A model generated the notes under the pieces. The model searched no databases and was not told the DNA's origin. It saw only the letters and a list, made by a program, of their open reading frames with translations. This document shows, piece by piece, positions 36,530 through 47,440 of a stretch of 64,000 nt of DNA. Both the position numbers and the translations under genes were made by a program. Location of the stretch: assembly GCA_048013815.1 (NCBI GenBank), contig CM106585.1, positions 17,298,001-17,362,000 on the forward strand, written 5' to 3'. The first letter of the stretch is position 1, and each line of letters begins with the position of its first letter. The DNA is from Setoptus koraiensis. Lineage: Eukaryota; Arthropoda.

Positions 36530-38059
36530 GATCGACTGCTGACATGACCTGTCGGTTTATAACTATTTCGTTGAGTTGGTTGTCTATCGTTTGCTACACG
36601 TTCGATGTTCGTTGTAGTGTAACTCTTCGCAGTTCGTTGTAGTGTGATTCTTCGTAGCTCGTTGTAGTGTAATTTTTCGTAGCTCTTTGTAGTGTTAGTT
36701 TCTATTTAACTTTTCGTTTACACTTATCCGCTTGATATTTCGCAATCTCGGCAGAACCTCCATGTAAAGCCGATAAAGGTCCATTCTCCATCGTTATCGC
36801 GGCACTACTGCTGATTTATTTATTATTTATTTAGGAAGTACAGTGAGCGAGGGGGAGGGGCCATATGTATTGCTTCTACGCATGACACGTGTCTTTGCGA
36901 AGCTCAACGAGTCTTGATCATTTTCAAATATAACAACAGCAACAACAACCACTAGATATAGCGACAAAGAAATTGAATTTTCTACCACCAATTATTGTAT
37001 TAATTCTATCACCTAAATGGGGTAAAACAATTTTCGACGCAGCACCCTCCGCAGACGTTCTGCTAATCGTGCAATACGCTCCCAAGCACTTTTGGTCAAG
37101 GAAATTATAGCTCACGAGTGGCGTCGCGGACTAACATTATATTATTTGATTGCATGGTCGGCCCCATAAGACTATGACGATCAAGACACATCGGAATAGC
37201 TAGCCTATAACGCTTGGCAGACGGCATGAAAGAGAACCAGCTCCACAGAAGTAAAATTCGATGGAAAAGAAACTAAAATATAAATTCCAATTCTTCTGTA
37301 CTGTACATGTATGAAGCTTTAAATAAATGAATTGAAATTTATAATTCGACTCGATCTCTCGAAAGAGATAATACGTTCTGTTATTTCTCTATAGTCACAG
37401 TCAAGACTGCGCGTCAGAATTTGATTGATTGATTCTTTAACACTGCACACAATTGTCGCTAGATAGATGCAATTGAGCAAATCTAAAAATGAACCCAAGC
37501 AGATGCCGATTCTTCAAGGAGGAAGTTTTATTTCTAGGTAGGAAGATAAGATAAGGCATCGAACTCGTGCTAGACGAGATGGACTTCCTGAAGAATAGTC
37601 ATACACCAGCCATCAAAAATGAGCTTCCCCTCGAAATGGACTTGTAATGCATAATGTACTTCCTCGCCATCTTTTTTCAGCCCAAAAATCTCATTGCTTG
37701 CGCCAAGCATTCGCTTCACCTCAGAAAAGCAGAGTGATCAATTCCAATCACTTGAAACTAAAAGTCTCACCAACCGGGGAACTCCCTCCACCATTTAATC
37801 CCCCCATCTCTCCGTCTGCAGATGGCAAGTTTCTTGGTGACCTTTAAAGTCCCACTAGCCACTTTAGTTCGGCTATACAAATCATCGATAGGAAGATAGT
37901 GGGTACTTAATAATATGTTTATAGGTAATTAATTGAAATTAAATAGTTATCGAAATGCATATTCTATCAGTCCCACCATGTTCATCAACGAGCTACGTGC
38001 GAATAGTGATGTAATAGTTGAGTTAATTAGTAAGTAAGGGTACTCACCCACAACCACTA
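36530..38059. other. Unassigned sequence with a short tandem repeat
   Basis: 36,595-36,700 carries four imperfect units of about 26 bp (TTCGTTGTAGTGTAAC). The remainder has no clear gene. A 66-codon frame at 37,647-37,847 and frames near 37,947-38,440 (minus) are not recognisable; the latter are shadows of the transposase remnant. Confidence 0.45.
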
Positions 38060-38565
38060 AACTTGCAGATCTGAGAAAGGAGAAGCCTTGTGGAAATACG
38101 CCAATCGCCAAAATGGAATGTGTCAACCACGCAGCTAAGAGACTAGGTACCCACTTGCGCAAGTTAAGAAACGATCCAGCTAATCGCACACTCAGGAAAA
38201 GGAATGAAGGGTCCCAACAGGTTGACATGTCGTCTGATGGACGAATTGACAGCATAGTACGGAAATGCAATTCGTGAGAATAGTGGTGATATTAGAGCAA
38301 TGCAAGATGCAATTGAGGCAATCGTCGACCACAAAAGCTCGACAGATAGTAAAATAAACCACGGCAATTGCCCTCAGGGCGAAGACAGTTGGAGTTGCTA
38401 CAATAGAGCAATAGCTATAGAAAGGAAACAACAGCCACATGCTTAAACTGCTGATCCATGCATTTGGGGGAAGGTCCGCCCAGTAATTAGAAACCTGTCA
38501 GAAGATGATCCTCTCATTAGATGTATTGGTGGTCTAACGCAGAATGCCATCGAATGTTTGAATCC
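38060..38565 (+). pseudogene. Mutator-like transposase remnant
   Basis: Pieces in several plus-strand frames match, in order, a transposase type common in invertebrate Mutator-like elements. AKMECVNHAAKRLGTHLRKL lies at about 38,101-38,165. NAIRENSGDIRAMQDAIEAI lies at about 38,264-38,330. CPQGEDSWSCYNRA follows at about 38,371-38,410, and IRCIGGLTQNAIECLN at about 38,515-38,560. The expected spacing (KLECVGH.QKR.G.., A.R.N.GD...M..A, CP.GE.SWC.., CL.G.TQN.NE..N) is kept. Stops and frameshifts separate the blocks and the C-terminus is cut by a Helentron-like end at 38,566. Confidence 0.68.
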
Positions 38566-38612
38566 ACAAGTCATACTGATTAGGTCAGTACCTCGAGCGC
38601 TTAATTTTTTGT
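38566..38612 (-). mobile_element. Helentron-like 3' end (reverse), isolated
   Basis: ACAAGTCATACTGATTAGGT, then CAGTACCTCGAGCGCTTAATTTTTT. It truncates the Mutator-like remnant. The partner 5' end was not identified. Confidence 0.6.
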
Positions 38613-39410
38613 ATAGTTATGTTGGAATAGAGAAGCCGGAAACTTCCGGTTCTGGTTTTACCTCAAGTTAGAGCTAGAGGTCTGAAAATCACCATACTAG
38701 CCTTCCAAAGGACGCTGAATACAATGGCATAATTTTCAGCTCGGCGCGACTTCCGGTTCTCGAGATATCGGCATACTTATTGGTTTGGAAGACCGGAAGT
38801 TGACGAATTTCAGCTTCGCTGCACTCGGGGATGAACCTGCGATGGGTCTGAGAACTCGGCCTGCGGCCTCGTATTCTGGAGGCCGTCACATCTCCGTCGT
38901 CGCTCCCGCGACGACTGCGTGCGACGGGAACCCTTCGGGTAGGGTTGATGAGCGCTTCGGGTATCGGGCTGCGCCCTCTACCCTCCGCTCACATGACTGC
39001 AAACCATAGACGAGAGTAAGAGACTAGAAGAAATGTTAAAAGCCTCGGAACATGATTCAAGCACAGATCTAGCGCTGTGCCATCTTGTGTGGCGACATAT
39101 CGGAGCCTCTAGGGCGCACGTATTCACTCGTGCGCGCGGATGCTTCGTCCCGAGCGGGATGCCCGCGCGGTTTTTCCTGAAAATCTCCGCAACCGGAAGC
39201 CACACACACGTAAAACGAACTCCATTGTGCTCAGAATGTTCATATCCTGCTGCATATCAAGTTCCATAGCTCTAGCTTGAAATTTGTGTAAAACCGGAAC
39301 CAGAAGTTTCCGCACTTCCGGACCAGCGAATCCGTTGTTTGGGGGCCCTGAGGGCCCCATGTGTGAAGTTTGGTGGAAATCTGAGCGTGGCACTATTCGC
39401 TACAACACCC
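38613..39410. repeat. GC-rich hairpin repeat of the TIR family
   Basis: It begins with CCGGAAACTTCCGG and holds a near-identical copy of the GC block seen at 30.9 and 33.0 kb (about 38,850-38,990: GGCCTGCGGCC; GTCGTCGCTCCCGCGACGAC; ACCCTTCGGGT; GGGCTGCGCCC). A second GC block follows at 39,100-39,180. It ends with TTTCCGCACTTCCGGACC, GGGGCCCTGAGGGCCCC and 'CTGAGCGTGGCACTATTCGC', the family terminus. Confidence 0.6.
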
Positions 39411-39797
39411 AACAAGTCAATCTGTCAGAAATCAACCCCTTTTAATTAGAACTGTCAAGCTAATTGATTAAGCAAAAAGGTGTAATGAAGGGGGTGTTGA
39501 CAGCCAAGACAGTATGAATTAATCAAGCCGATTTTGAGAATTGTAAGTGTATAAGAACCCCTGTAATAGCATGTATCATGATCAGTCGAATGGTGAAGAA
39601 GTAGAACATATACTCTCACAGTATCTAATACATACACATGCGAATGAAAATTAAATAAAGTAAAGTAAAGTTTATAATACGCATTAGTCGCCGAACCATT
39701 TCATTTTTGCAGTAGAACAAATCAGTGCAATTTTTAGCGCTTAATTTTAATTAAGTAGCTATTCGTGTGGTGATGATGGATACGTTTATTCACGTGA
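39411..39797 (+). mobile_element. Short Helentron-like 5' fragment with flanking duplication
   Basis: 39,735-39,797 is a family-1 5' end (TTTTTAGCGCTTAATTTTAA..CACGTGA) only 60-odd bp long. On each side is a near-identical word, GTAGAACAAATCAGTGCAAT at 39,712 and GTAGAACAAGTCAGTGCAAT at 39,798. 39,411-39,711 has no recognised feature. Confidence 0.5.
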
Positions 39798-40440
39798 GTA
39801 GAACAAGTCAGTGCAATTTTCTATCTAGGGAAAATTAGCACAAGGAAGGCATCGGGAAGCATCTCGCAGGTTTCATCATTCTAAATCTATCTAGTTTGTT
39901 AGTACAGAGAAAGCTAGGAGGCGGAGTCATTAGGTAACAATTCTACAGTGAAGGCTGAGATGCTTACTAGTCAAAATTGGAAGCAAGAATGCTAGCTGTT
40001 TACAAATTGGAATTATCACTAGGGAAGCTAGAAAGGCGAAAACTAGGTAGATTTAGTACAATAGAACGCTTAAATGTTGGTTTATTAAATTTAACACAGT
40101 AACAGCTAGGAGGCAGAATCACTAGAAAACATTGATTCAGAGAAGGCTGAGATGCAAACTAGGTGGATCTAGCAAAGTAGAAGGCTAGCTGTTGACAATT
40201 AAGATCTAGCGCACGGGAAGTTAGTAGTCCTGAAACTAGGAGATCACAGTACAGTAGAAGCTACTCAAGTTGACAAGTGTCTCGCAGCACAAGTTATGCT
40301 ATGATTGATCGAACTAGGTGAAAGTGACGAACTTGAAGCTGAGATGCCCACTAGAATGATTTAGCAGAGCAGAAAGCTACTGATTAATTAGGATCAAGTG
40401 CACGAGGATCGAATAACAGCTATCTTACATTATTGGGTCG
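39798..40440. repeat. Dispersed repeat, 'GCTAGGAGGCGGAGTCA' family
   Basis: Two or more diverged units carry GCTAGGAGGCGGAGTCATTA and GAAGGCTGAGATGC. The same family recurs at 45,085-45,500, beside another Helentron-like 5' end. No ORF. Confidence 0.6.
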
Positions 40441-40451
40441 TAATCAGCACT

Positions 40452-40960
40452 GTGAAAGGCACAGAACTCAGTCATGCTGAGTGAAAGCTGATGATGCACA
40501 TGCTCTCAGCCATAACAAACACAATTAATATTGTCAAAGGCACATAACTGTGCTGTACTGTGTGGAAGCTGAAGATGCACATGCTCTCAGCTATCACACA
40601 CACAATTAATACTGTCAAAGGCACATAACTCAGTCATGTTGAGTGAAAGCTGAGGATGCTCATGTTCTCAGCTATGACACACACAATTAGCACAGTCAAA
40701 GGCACATAACTTGACTGAACAGCGTCATAGCTGAGGATGCACAACTTCTCAGCTATGACACACACAATTAGCACAGTCGAAGGCACATAACTTGAATGAG
40801 CTGTGTCAGTTGTTCTCAGCAATGACACACACAATTAGCACAGTCAAAGGCACATAACTCAGTCATGCTGAGTGAAAGCTGATGATGCACATGCTCTCCG
40901 CTACAACAGACACAATTTATATTGTCAAAGGCACATACCTGTGCTGTACTGTGTGGAAAC
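40452..40960. repeat. 81-bp tandem repeat array (7 units)
   Basis: The word GTCAAAGGCACATAAC (first unit GTGAAAGGCACAGAAC) recurs at about 40,452, 40,533, 40,614, 40,695, 40,776, 40,843 and 40,924. The spacing is 81 bp except for one 67-bp unit. Most units hold an AGCTGA..TCAGCT inverted pair that could form a stem around GATGCACATGCTC. Confidence 0.85.
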
Positions 40961-41935
40961 TGAGAACCAGAACACAACGGAATTATTTGTGGTGTGATTT
41001 GTTGTCGGAGCCATGAATCTCTCGCAAGTCAGACTGATAAATGAGCCAGCAAACACACCACCGCCGAGCGCCGCCATATAGACGCCCGCTGGCGAGACCG
41101 CCGCCGCCGATGTTTGCCTTGGCTGGCTCGTTAGCAGAGTGTCTTTATTGCTCGTTATCTCACTTCTGACTCTTGTGAGTCACAAGTTGGCTGACACTGC
41201 GAGCCGGTCGCCGGCAACGGGTACGAGTGTTGCGATACTCGCGCATTACGTGTATCGTGCGGCGGCGGCAGCAAGTTGCAACAACGGCAACAACAAGTTG
41301 CTCGCAAGTAATTGTTAGCCAGGCAAGGTTGCCAGCAATAGTCGGCAATGGAATTATGCAAGCGCTCGCCTCGCGGCGAGTGGCGTGCCTACATAAAACA
41401 ACGCCTGTCTCTAGTTTTGGCATAGAATTGTCAACATTAATATCTTGGTCACCACACAATCGATTCAGCCATCCAGCTAGATCCTCTTGGCATATAAATA
41501 TTCAACATAAGATTTGAATGGCCGAAATGGCCTAGGCTCAATGGAAGTCGATTGTCGGGTGTTGTTTAGATGGTTATTATTATGCACCCCCTCCTAGCCT
41601 TCATTCATCCATTCTATTCATGCTGATCATTTTGGCTCAACTTTTTCGCTGGAGAGAAAGATTGATGATGTGTGTTCAACATGAATTCTCCAAATAAATG
41701 ATATTTGTTAATGGAGTAATCAGTTTGAGATTACCTGTTGGTCGAATGGAAACAATTCAACTTACCTGAAATATTATTATTCCAATAGTCGATTATCAGT
41801 GGAGCGTAAAAAATTTTGCAATCATTGTTGAAGCATTGATTATGGGTTAACTTGAAAATTGAAGATTCTTCAAAAAGAATTGTATAATAATATCGTCCAT
41901 CTGCCAAACTCCCATGACCTAAAATATGAAAAGGT
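40961..41935. other. Unassigned sequence, no gene recognised
   Basis: It contains a GC-richer stretch at 41,060-41,130 (CCGCCGCCGCCGATG) and frames at 41,155-41,517 without a recognisable domain. It could be unique host DNA within the mobile cluster. Confidence 0.4.
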
Positions 41936-42707
41936 GGAACACAATTAAGAAACTCGTTTTCCTATGTAGATTCGACTTGGTCTATTATCGCTTCACTCGA
42001 AGATATTTCGTATGCAATCCTGAGGAGATTAGACTAGGTCAATTTGGTGAGGGATTCGGTGGTGACAAATCGAAATTCGAAATTGAAAATTCGAATTCCT
42101 GATAACAGTTCCATCTGCCCGTTCGATGTTCGATGGACAGAGTTCAATGGTCACAATTCGAACTTCGAAATTCGAAAATTTAAAATTCGATGAGAGTTTC
42201 AGGTGCTCGTTCGATGTTCGATGGTCCGAGTTCGATGTTCGATGGTCATAGTTCGATGGTAGCAATTCGAACTTCGAAAATTGAAAATTCGAATTCCTGG
42301 TGATAGTTTCATCTGCTCGTTCGATGATCGATGGTCAGTGTTCGATGGTCGGAGTTCGATGGTCACAATTCGAAGTTCGAATGAAATTCGAATTTCGATC
42401 GAGTCAGTCACAGTTCGATCACAAATTCGAAGATTGGAACAATTCGAGTTAATCGAACTCGAATGAAAATTCGAAATCCTGATAAGAGTTTCAGCTGCTC
42501 GTTCGATGTTCGATGATCAGAGTTCGATGGTGGTGGGCAATCAACATGTGTATCATGCTGCGATAGAATTTTGAAGAACTTATGTTTATTTGGTCGCTCC
42601 ACCAATTATTTGGTCCTCCTTTGGCTGCTCTGATTTGACATAGTTGTTTATCTCCGACATGTTATCACATACTCAGGTCTATATTCCAAGGATACTCGTT
42701 TATCCAA
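41936..42707 (+). mobile_element. Helentron-like element, family 1, both ends missing
   Basis: It contains the 'TCGACTTGGTCTATTATCGCTTCACTCGAA' region, a long TTCGA-rich minisatellite (about 42,045-42,535) and the 3' subterminal region up to TACTCGTTTATCCAAA. At 42,708 it is cut by the end of the next element instead of continuing to AATTAAGCGCT. Confidence 0.62.
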
Positions 42708-44573
42708 ACAAGTTATACTGATTATACCAGTATAAGAGCGCTTAATTTTACTAGTGAACGATCTTAGAGGTTTGGACAGTTTATTAAGTAGTGATAAGTG
42801 CTAGCTGTCTCTAGAAAGTTTCAAGAATTCATCCTGGTGAGAACAGTATCGAAAATCACACATACTGTATAGGCACATGTTCTCAATAATGGCCTATAGC
42901 GCTAATACTAAAAACAGAAAATTAATTAGACTTGCACAGATCGTGTATTAGACAGTGCTAGATGTCTCCAGGAAGCTTCGGGAATTTATCCGGATGAGAA
43001 CAGTTTCAAACATGCCACGTGATGTATGGGCATACCTGATCAGATAGAGAGACGGAAAATTGATTATGAGTTGACTGAATATCATCGAAACGGATAGGTG
43101 GGAACATGTTCAGAAATCGATGACTATACATGACATCCGTCATCCGAAATTTCTCTCTGTCTCGAAATCGACCAATTGATGGCTGATCATACTTGCACAG
43201 AATGTTGCGAGCAACATGCACAACACACACACAGAGTATCATCAAAACGGATAGGTGGGAACATGTTCAGAAATCACAATATTCACATGACATCCGTCAT
43301 CCGAAATTTCTCTCTGTCTCGAAATCGACCAATTGATGGCTGATCATACTTGCACAGAATGTGGCAAGCAACATGCACAACACACACACATAGTATCATC
43401 AAAACGGATAGGTGGGAACATGTTCAGAAACCGTGTGCTAGGAAGGTTGAGTGACTTAAGTTTCCACTCCACGCTATTTGAAATAGCTAAACCTATCTCG
43501 TTATAGCATCGATCCAATTCCCCACTATACATTAACCTCTGCATGAGCCCGAGACTTAAAATTCAATCCACCTCCCTAGTAAATGTATGTTTGGGAGGTG
43601 GACGAACTTTCGAGTCTACTTTCAAGCTTATTAAGTAGTGATAAGTGCTTACTGTCTCTAGAAAGTTTCAAGAATTCATCCTGGTGAGAACAGTTTCGAA
43701 AATCACACATACTGTATAGGCACATGTTCTCAATAATGGCCTATAGCGCTAATACTAAAAACAGAAAATTAATTAGACTTGCACAGATCGTGTATTAGAC
43801 AGTGCTAGCTGTCTCTAGAAAGTTTCGAGAATTTATCCTGGTGAGAACAGTTTCAAAATTGGCACATAATGTATGGGCACATGTGATCAGGAATCGCATG
43901 TATTGTATGAGCTCACATGATCCAGAATTGCCTATAGCGCCAATACTAGAAACAGAAAATTGATTAGACTTGCACAGATCGTGTATGGCACAGTGCTAGC
44001 TGTCTCTAGAAAGTTTCAAGAATCTATCCTGGTGAGAACAGTTTCGAAAATTGCACATACTGTGGAGGGACATGTGCCACAAAATGGCCTATAGCGCCAA
44101 TACTAGAAACAGAAAATTGGAAACCAGCAACAACAACCACCCGCAATAAACAACCAGCATCAACAGCAACAACAGGTGCCTCAGCAATAGCAACAACAAC
44201 AGCAGCAATTGCAACAAACAACAGCAGCAAAATGAGGCCCATAAGGCTCTATGACGTGTGCATCATTTGCCTGGGGCCTTTGACACGGCCACGGATGCTC
44301 CGGGACTGTGGGCACGTTTATTGCGCCACCTGCATCAGGCTCTGGATGGAGACCTCGCCCAACAATCCATTCAGGGTAGTGGATGAGACGGCCGAATTTG
44401 TGCCAATATTCGGCGTGTCCGGCCACATAATTGGATGGAGGGAAAAGCTCTATTGGGCTCCTTGTCCCGTCTGTAAAAAAATATAGAAAGTGGTATATGG
44501 TTTGTTCTACCCACGTGAATAAACGTATCCATCCGACCCACATCAATAGCTACTTAATTAAAATTAAGCGCTA
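42708..44573 (-). mobile_element. Helentron-like element carrying a RING-finger ORF
   Basis: 1,866 bp, reverse orientation. The 3' end at the left is ACAAGTTATACTGATTATAC, then CAGTATAAGAGCGCTTAATTTT. The 5' end at the right is CACGTGAATAAACGTATCC, then TTAATTAAAATTAAGCGCTA. The interior has three or four copies of the 'CAGTGCTAGCTGTCTCTAGAAAGTTTC' block and three copies of a unit of about 155 bp (AACGGATAGGTGGGAACATG at about 43,092, 43,246 and 43,400). A Gln-rich stretch and a RING ORF lie near the 5' end. Its 3' end is of family 2 and its 5' end is of family 1. Confidence 0.65.
44232..44486 (+). CDS. Small RING-finger protein within a mobile element
   Basis: An 84-aa ORF with a start (AGCAAAATGAGG) and a stop. 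It has the C3HC4 RING layout: CIIC at residues 11-14, 12 residues, CGHVYCATC, a longer than usual gap of about 41 residues, then CPVC near the C-terminus. This suggests an E3 ubiquitin ligase-like zinc module. The long central loop (SPNNPFRVVDETAEF..) is atypical. The preceding 120 bp is CAA/CAG-rich and could once have encoded a Gln-rich N-terminus, though a stop lies in it. It sits antisense within a Helentron-like element and may be a captured gene. Whether it is expressed is unknown. Confidence 0.6.
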   Translation: MRPIRLYDVCIICLGPLTRPRMLRDCGHVYCATCIRLWMETSPNNPFRVVDETAEFVPIFGVSGHIIGWREKLYWAPCPVCKKI

Positions 44574-45052
44574 AAAACGGTATCATTGTTGTAATCTCCT
44601 CTATATAGACATGAGTCTGATTGTATCGGTCTGATTCCTAGATTGCAGATGATACCATCCAATTTCTTTTTCCAACACAGTGGGGCCTGCTTAATACCAT
44701 ACAAGGCTTTATTGAGTTTCAGGATCTTTCCTTTAGGGCAATTTACCCCTTCGGGCGTGTCGATATATATCGTTTCTTCGAGATCGCCGTTCAAAAACGC
44801 GGTGCGGACATCAAACTTGACCACGACTGCGAGGAATAGCCTTATTGTTCCCTGCCGAAGTACCGCGGCATAGGTCTCAAAGTAATCAATACCTTCCCTT
44901 TGAGCATATCCGCGCACAACCAACCTGGCTTTACATTTGTCCAGTGTACCATCATCAAGTACCTTCTTCTTAAATACCCAGCGGGTAGATAAAGTACTCT
45001 CTCCGCCGTTCTGTGTTACTATCGACCATGTTTTGTTATCAATCAGCGATTT
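44574..45052 (-). pseudogene. Ty1/copia reverse-transcriptase fragment
   Basis: Minus-strand frames read LIDNKTWSIVT, LSTRWVFKKKVLDDGTLDKC, KARLVVRGYAQREGIDYFET and then KFDVRTAFLNGDLEETIYID and NKALYGIKQAPLCW. These are the N-terminal blocks of a copia-type reverse transcriptase (KARLVARGY.Q..G.DY.ET, DV.TAFL.G.L.E.IY, K.LYGLKQA.R.W). The usual catalytic YVDD block is absent, and part of the first block (KLFLAVV for the normally longer spacer) is shortened. The fragment is bounded exactly by inverted Helentron-like 5' ends, at 44,551-44,573 and 45,053-45,075. No LTRs are visible. Confidence 0.8.
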
Positions 45053-45860
45053 CTAGCGCTTAATTTTAATTAAGTTGCTAAATCAGTGCAACCAACAAAT
45101 CAGTGCTATTTTTTTTCTAGAAAAATTGGTAGAGCGAAGGCGTCGGGAAGCATCTCGTAGGTTTCATCGTTCTAAATTTATCTAGTTTGTTAGTACAGGG
45201 AAAGCTAGGAGGCGGAGTCATTAGGTAACAATTATACAGTGAAGGCTGAGACGCTAACTAGTAAAAATTAGCATGCGATAATACTAGCTGTTTACAAATT
45301 GAATTTAGCACTAGGGAAGCTAGGAGTGCAAAAACTATTATTGTTAGTACAATGAAACGCTTGAATGTAGATTTTTAAAATCCAGCACACGTAAAGCTAG
45401 GAGGCGGAGTTATGAGAGAACAATAATACAGTAGAAGCTGAGACGCTAACTGGTAGAAATAAGCATGCGATAATGATATCTATTTACAAATTTGTCTCAT
45501 CAACACAAATAAATAGCACACCGCACACAGGTCTCGCACTATAACGCATAGTGCGCCATTGCTGACTTTTTGTGTCTCGAAAAATTATTTATTGTGACTA
45601 AATTGGGTATTATAAATCCACCAAATTTTGTACGCAAGCAGTCAACATGTTTATCTAGCTATATTGAAAATTTGAGAGACGTAGATCTTTTCTCCCAAAT
45701 CTCGCGGACTCGCTTCAAATAGCTCATACATTGAAATAGCAAACAACATAGAACATGTGCATCTTACAGCACATACTGTCCTATTGCCCCTCGATGTATT
45801 TATCTAGATGGTTATCTCCGACATGTCATTTTATACTCGCTTCTATTTAAGGGTAAATTC
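45053..45860 (+). mobile_element. Helentron-like element, 3' end degraded
   Basis: Starts TAGCGCTTAATTTTAATTAA. It includes a 'GCTAGGAGGCGGAGTCA' repeat (45,205-45,430). The 3' subterminal text is diverged (ACTATAACGCATAGTGCGCCATTG, then TTATCTCCGACATGTCATTTTATACTCGC). The palindromic end is not present and is replaced at about 45,860 by the sequence leading to the envelope-like ORF. Confidence 0.55.
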
Positions 45861-45911
45861 GCATCCTGTTCGGCGTTCAACCTCACTTGAACAGAGCTTA
45901 AAGGATGGTTC

Positions 45912-46943
45912 ATGGATAGAGACAACCTTGGCCGGGCACTAAATTTTCACAGTCCATTCATGTTCAATACAAGCTGGACTCAGATCAACCTAAACAACAT
46001 GAACACAATCAACGACATAAAGACTGACTGGTTGAATAACAACAAAAACCCCCATTCGTTCGATTTACTCGGTCGAAAACGCCTCTGCGACTCGAGTGAT
46101 GGCTGCCGTCATGCTCATCCAATTCATTGCGAGATGGATGATGAGAAGGCCATCTCCGAGTACGCCGCCCCCACATTCAACCACAACTCCCAGCTGATGA
46201 GGGCAGAATACGTTCCAACTCTTAGACAAATGGATGATGGCAGGGTCTGCAAATTGACCTACACAGGACCGTCATACATACATCACGACCATGAGAATGG
46301 ATGCAGAGTCTTTTTAGACAAATTTCCAACCAAGAACATGGGATTGGATGACGAAATCTGTGAGAGAGACTTAGTCTCGGACCAAACAGTCCCTTGGAAG
46401 ATCGACTTCTGCGTCAATAATTTGGGAGATTTCGAAAAGCTTGTCAGTGTTTAAGTGGCCGAAGAAGAGGATGAGACAATAGTTTATTGTTATCCTAGAG
46501 AGATGACAATCGATGGTCGTCCACATCCTTGTCCACCGTACCCCTTTTCCGTGAGCAAAAAACGCTTGTTGACAATCGAAGGTAAGAAATGTATCAATAG
46601 CAATGCCATACGGGGCAAATCAATGAATTCAGTTGATGTTTATTCAGCTCCAATCGATACATTTTCAACTCACATAGGTATTGATCCTATTGATAGTGGA
46701 TCGAGAGTTGTCATCACAACAAAGGATCAATTCGGCCCAACTGTCATCACAGTTGTCCTCATAGTACTATTTTCGATATTGGCTGTCGCTATCGTACTCA
46801 TCGTAAGGAATTTCAGATGGAAACTGAGAAAGGTACAAGATTCTGTGGTCAGAATGCAAAGAAGAGAGGTGGTGAGGAGGTCTATTCGATACAGCTATAT
46901 TGAAATGTACACAATAATAAGCATATTGAAAATTTTGCATTAA
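45912..46943 (+). pseudogene. Envelope-like membrane protein ORF, split by a stop
   Basis: Two frames in the same phase, 45912-46454 and 46455-46943, are separated only by the TAA at 46452-46454. Together they cover about 340 codons. The left part is Cys- and His-containing and hydrophilic. The right part ends in a membrane anchor of about 24 residues (VITVVLIVLFSILAVAIVL) followed by a basic tail (RNFRWKLRKV). This is the usual plan of the C-terminal region of a viral or retroelement envelope glycoprotein. No N-terminal signal peptide is seen at the ATG; upstream frames are closed, so the N-terminus is missing. The family is not recognised; a chuvirus-like or other integrated glycoprotein is possible, and a host type I membrane protein is not excluded. 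Confidence 0.42.
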
Positions 46944-46984
46944 AACTTGCTTCAGTGTCTATAGTATCTATATTTTCGTGTTGA

Positions 46985-47070
46985 TAATTATGTGCACATT
47001 GATCGTCGAAATAATTGCACATTGATCGTCGAAGGGTGTGCACATTGATCGTCGAAATATGTGCACATTA
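46985..47070. repeat. Short tandem repeat after the envelope-like ORF
   Basis: Three to four units of about 24 bp built on GTGCACATTGATCGTCGAA. Confidence 0.8.
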
Positions 47071-47124
47071 TTAGAATGAGCGCTCAATACGAACGTGCTC
47101 TGTGCAGTAGTGATGGGGGGAGCC

Positions 47125-47195
47125 CCCTCCTCCCGGCCGGGAGGAGGAAGCAAGCCCCGGGAGCTGTAGCTCCTCCTAGCTCCCCCTGGCCGATC
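47125..47195. repeat. GC-rich palindromic stretch
   Basis: Includes the perfect palindrome CTCCTCCCGGCCGGGAGGAG and GGAGCTGTAGCTCC in otherwise AT-rich DNA. It resembles the hairpin clusters in the nearby TIR repeats. Confidence 0.6.
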
Positions 47196-47297
47196 TCGCA
47201 CACTAAAAAGTACAGGGTGCACAGAAAAGACGGTCGTAAAATCACATTAAAAGTATCGGTTTTTTATTCAAAGATTATCGCACGGCCTGTATTTTAT

Positions 47298-47440
47298 CCT
47301 GCTCGAATCTTAAGATCAACCATGGTATCGATAAAAAATGCCAGGAACGATTTCTTATTATATCTTGATTTCAGGCAAACGATGATCGCGAGGGTTACCA
47401 TGAAGATGAGTACCAAACCAATAAAAATTATAAGTCGTGT
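47298..47440 (-). pseudogene. Second membrane-anchor fragment, opposite strand
   Basis: A minus-strand frame reads a hydrophobic helix (LIIFIGLVLIFMVTLAIIV) followed by a short basic tail and a TAA near 47,298. It looks like the C-terminal end of a membrane protein and faces the envelope-like ORF tail to tail. Its upstream part is replaced at 47,441 by a transposon end. Too short to name. Confidence 0.3.

Noticed and set aside
44024-44546. Minus-strand frames overlapping the RING ORF
   Set aside because: Antisense shadows of the CAA/CAG-rich stretch and of the RING ORF; the plus-strand frame has all zinc ligands and a start codon.
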